Made by a program: the position numbers and the translations under genes. Below, in pieces: positions 63,904 through 64,000 of a stretch of 64,000 bases of DNA (positions are counted from its first letter, which is position 1; the number at the start of each line of letters is the position of its first letter). The notes below the pieces were generated by a model. It was not told the DNA's origin and did not search any database. It saw nothing but the letters and a program-made list of their open reading frames with translations. Source of the stretch: Plasmodium malariae (taxonomy: Eukaryota; Apicomplexa; Aconoidasida; Haemosporida; Plasmodiidae); contig NC_041779.1 in assembly GCF_900090045.1 (NCBI RefSeq), positions 248,001 through 312,000 on the forward strand, given 5' to 3'.

Positions 63904-64000
63904 CCAAAAATATAAACCTAATATTTAATATAATAAAGTAACTATATAAATCATTTATTATTTTCAAAGTAAATAAAAAAAAATATATATATCTTCTCTA

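Noticed and set aside
1..64000. Telomere repeats, tRNA or rRNA genes, CRISPR arrays, transposons
   Set aside because: I looked for G-rich telomere units, tRNA-type GGTTCGA arms, regularly spaced repeats and transposase-like motifs and found none.

Overview
The window looks like subtelomeric DNA of a human-infecting-type Plasmodium, most likely P. malariae or a close relative. The reasons are the extreme A+T richness, the two-exon genes (a short exon coding a signal or anchor peptide, a short AT-rich intron, then one long exon), and the gene families present: fam-l and fam-m (expanded in P. malariae), STP1/SURFIN, PIR, and small PEXEL-type exported proteins. There is no telomere repeat, tRNA, rRNA, housekeeping gene or centromere-like block, so this is an internal stretch of a subtelomere. 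Family names come from recalled family features and were not checked by a search.

Layout. 0-5.3 kb: the 3' end of a PIR gene on the + strand cut by the window edge, two PIR-like remnants on the - strand, and an apparently intact two-exon exported-protein gene with a canonical PEXEL (RLLSE) at 4571-5314. 5.3-21.7 kb: mostly AT-rich spacer holding one large decayed SURFIN/STP1-type gene on the - strand (about 9.8-12.3 kb). 21.7-24.4 kb: a frameshifted exported-protein gene on the + strand with an internal 81-nt repeat, then an unidentified remnant. 26.8-31.3 kb and 40.3-44.6 kb: two fam-l/fam-m doublets on the - strand, fam-l upstream of fam-m with about 2.5-2.7 kb between them. Only the fam-m at 40.3-41.2 kb is fully open. 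Between them lie a purine-skewed remnant (33.6-34.6 kb) and a PIR-like remnant (35.5-36.2 kb). 51.0-53.7 kb: a nearly full-length STP1 pseudogene on the + strand. 57.4-58.2 kb: a decayed exported-protein gene on the + strand. 62.7-63.6 kb: a third fam-l on the - strand with a single premature stop.

The window is largely a gene graveyard: of about a dozen recognisable genes, only two (4.6 kb and 40.3 kb) read through without damage. The intact products and the decayed relatives all belong to families thought to be exported to, or displayed at, the surface of the infected red cell.

The most notable pattern is non-coding. All five fam-l and fam-m genes share an upstream block (TTATTCATAAATATT as read on the + strand, about 246-269 bp before the start codon), a second AT-rich block about 43-47 bp before the start, a 29-30-codon exon 1, and an intron of about 114-129 nt. 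Four of the five also share the sequence TAGACTAGA about 377-409 bp past the stop codon. Two families with different main domains therefore sit on one common gene scaffold, and duplication seems to copy the whole unit, flanks included.
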